From assembly GCA_031404015.1 (NCBI GenBank), contig JANNGT010000380.1, positions 1 to 7,045 on the forward strand: 7,045 nt of DNA, read 5' to 3'. Within the stretch, counting starts at the first letter, position 1. Every line of letters starts with the position of its first letter. Shown in pieces: positions 6,691 through 7,045 of this stretch. Below the pieces are notes generated by a model that was not told where the DNA came from, did not search any database, and saw nothing but the letters and a program-made list of their open reading frames with translations. Origin of the DNA: RPQJ01 sp031404015 (GTDB lineage Bacteria > Pseudomonadota > Gammaproteobacteria > Steroidobacterales > Steroidobacteraceae). Position numbers and translations under genes: made by a program.

Positions 6691-6764
6691 GCGACTGATC
6701 CGGGGCCTTCCCCCGAGCTTGGAAAGGCATGGACGCGCTCGGGGGAAGGCCCCGGATCAATCGC
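6691..6764. repeat. Long inverted repeat, 28-bp stem with 18-base loop
   Basis: The arms 6696-6718 and 6737-6759 are perfectly complementary over 23 bases (beginning TGATCCGGGGCCTTCCCCCG). After one C/A mismatch they pair for four more bases (GCGA 6691-6694 with TCGC 6761-6764). The loop is 6719-6736. No T run follows on either strand, so it is not a typical intrinsic terminator. Its form fits a REP-like palindromic element or the end of a small non-autonomous element. It lies about 100 bases upstream of the dehydrogenase start. Confidence 0.85.
6712..6741 (+). repeat. 30-base repeat, copy 1 (inverted with respect to 7010-7039)
   Basis: This segment, which covers the loop of the long hairpin and about 12 bases of stem, reads CCCGAGCT-T-GGAAAGG followed by CATGGACGCGCTCG. 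It is the reverse complement of 7010-7039 with a single difference (T6720 here, where the other copy would give A). Its own ends (CGAGC and GCTCG) can pair, so each copy is a small hairpin with a conserved loop. Confidence 0.8.
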
Positions 6765-6783
6765 TGCGATGCACAGCGACTGA

Positions 6784-6813
6784 GCGAGTCGTCGCCAGAG
6801 CGCGACGACTCGC
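6784..6813. repeat. Perfect 12-bp hairpin with 6-base loop
   Basis: GCGAGTCGTCGC (6784-6795) pairs exactly with GCGACGACTCGC (6802-6813) around the loop CAGAGC. No T tract follows on either strand, so it is not a standard terminator. It sits 20 bases from the long inverted repeat, inside the interval bracketed by the two 30-base repeats. Confidence 0.75.
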
Positions 6814-6936
6814 ACGCCGCACGTAGACGGTGAGAGGCGGCCGAAAGCACGTGCGTACGCAGCGTCGAGCGGTAAAACGATGGGCGCCATTGCTGCTGCA
6901 CGCGACGCAGCATCCGGTGGGCGCTGCGTGCGCCGT

Positions 6937-6968
6937 GCAAGCTTTTCCGGCTTGGCCGGAAAACTTGC
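6937..6968. repeat. Bulged hairpin with T4/A4 in the stem
   Basis: TTTTCCGGC (6943-6951) pairs with GCCGGAAAA (6955-6963) around a TTG loop. After a single bulged C (6942), GCAAG (6937-6941) pairs with CTTGC (6964-6968). The T/A runs within the stem resemble a bidirectional terminator core, but the pairing continues past them, so a structural repeat is as likely. No gene is seen on either side that it would terminate. Confidence 0.65.
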
Positions 6969-7009
6969 CCAGGCGCGGCATTGCAAGCGGTCGATCCGGT
7001 CGTTCGTCA

Positions 7010-7039
7010 CGAGCGCGTCCATGCCTTTCCTAGCTCGGG
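7010..7039 (-). repeat. 30-base repeat, copy 2 (inverted with respect to 6712-6741)
   Basis: The + strand reads CGAGCGCGTCCATGCC then TTTCC-T-AGCTCGGG. Its reverse complement matches 6712-6741 at 29 of 30 positions, and similarity stops sharply on both sides. Read on the - strand it contains AGGAAAGGC followed by ATGGACGCGCTC, an SD-like site plus start codon. Copy 1 shows the same ATGGACGCGCTC on the + strand. The copy lies at the edge of the window, so a longer element may continue outside. Confidence 0.8.
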
Positions 7040-7045
7040 ATGAAC

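Larger units (their letters stand above)
6595..7045. other. Gene-poor, inverted-repeat-rich region upstream of the dehydrogenase
   Basis: No frame here shows a recognisable domain or family motif. The first ~90 bases must hold the dehydrogenase promoter and leader. Beyond 6690 the DNA is dominated by inverted repeats: a 28-bp near-perfect stem (6691-6764), a 12-bp stem (6784-6813), a bulged 14-bp stem (6937-6968), and two opposed copies of a 30-base sequence (6712-6741 and 7010-7039). Adjacent palindromes GCACGTGC (6847-6854) and TGCGTACGCA (6852-6861) add to this. A 116-codon frame on the - strand (7022 to 6672) has an SD-like AGGAAAGG before its ATG. It reads straight through these hairpins and ends in a Pro/Gly/Ser run, so it is not called as a gene. 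Confidence 0.6.

Noticed and set aside
6691..6764. CRISPR repeat or intrinsic terminator
   Set aside because: There is no array of spaced direct repeats, and no T run follows the stem on either strand.
5552..6940. 462-codon - strand frame overlapping the dehydrogenase
   Set aside because: It is an out-of-frame shadow of the dehydrogenase gene that extends into the repeat region; the composition is Arg/His-rich with no family motif.

Overview
The window looks like chromosomal DNA from a GC-rich proteobacterium, probably beta or gamma; the sequence does not fix the genus. Seven genes on the + strand (1-5401) form most of the structural and maturation operon of a membrane-bound uptake [NiFe]-hydrogenase of the hup/hox/hya type. 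One iron-containing alcohol dehydrogenase gene lies on the - strand (5422-6594). The last ~450 bases are gene-poor and full of inverted repeats.

Region 1-2684 encodes the enzyme. It holds the C-terminal membrane anchor of the small subunit (cut by the window edge), the complete catalytic large subunit with all four Ni-binding cysteines and a 15-residue cleavable tail, and the four-helix di-heme cytochrome b that passes electrons from H2 to the quinone pool. After a 152-base gap with a compound stem-loop and a TATAAT hexamer, region 2837-5401 encodes maturation: the endoprotease HupD, the thioredoxin-like HupG (HyaE/HoxO), HupH (HyaF/HoxQ), and one polypeptide joining a HupI/HoxR-type rubredoxin to a HupJ/HoxT/HybE-type assembly chaperone. 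HupD, HupG, HupH and HupI-J overlap by ATGA- or TGATG-type junctions and are probably translationally coupled. The usual order is S-L-C-D-F-G-H-I-J-K. Here F (the HypC-like HoxL) and K (HoxV) are missing, and I and J are fused. The hyp genes and any regulator would have to lie elsewhere.

The large subunit produces H2-derived electrons at the periplasmic face and the cytochrome passes them into the membrane. The downstream proteins build the Fe-S-containing small subunit and the NiFe site. Rubredoxin-type HupI/HoxR, HupG/HoxO and HupH/HoxQ are known from hydrogenases that work in the presence of O2, so an aerobic uptake role is likely. The part of the small subunit that would prove O2 tolerance is outside the window.

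The alcohol dehydrogenase runs tail-to-tail with the operon, 20 bases away, and is a separate transcription unit. Upstream of it (6606-7045) I see no convincing gene. There is a nearly perfect 28-bp inverted repeat, two further strong hairpins, and a 30-base sequence present twice in opposite orientation (29 of 30 identical) that brackets about 330 bases. This resembles a REP- or MITE-like repetitive element.
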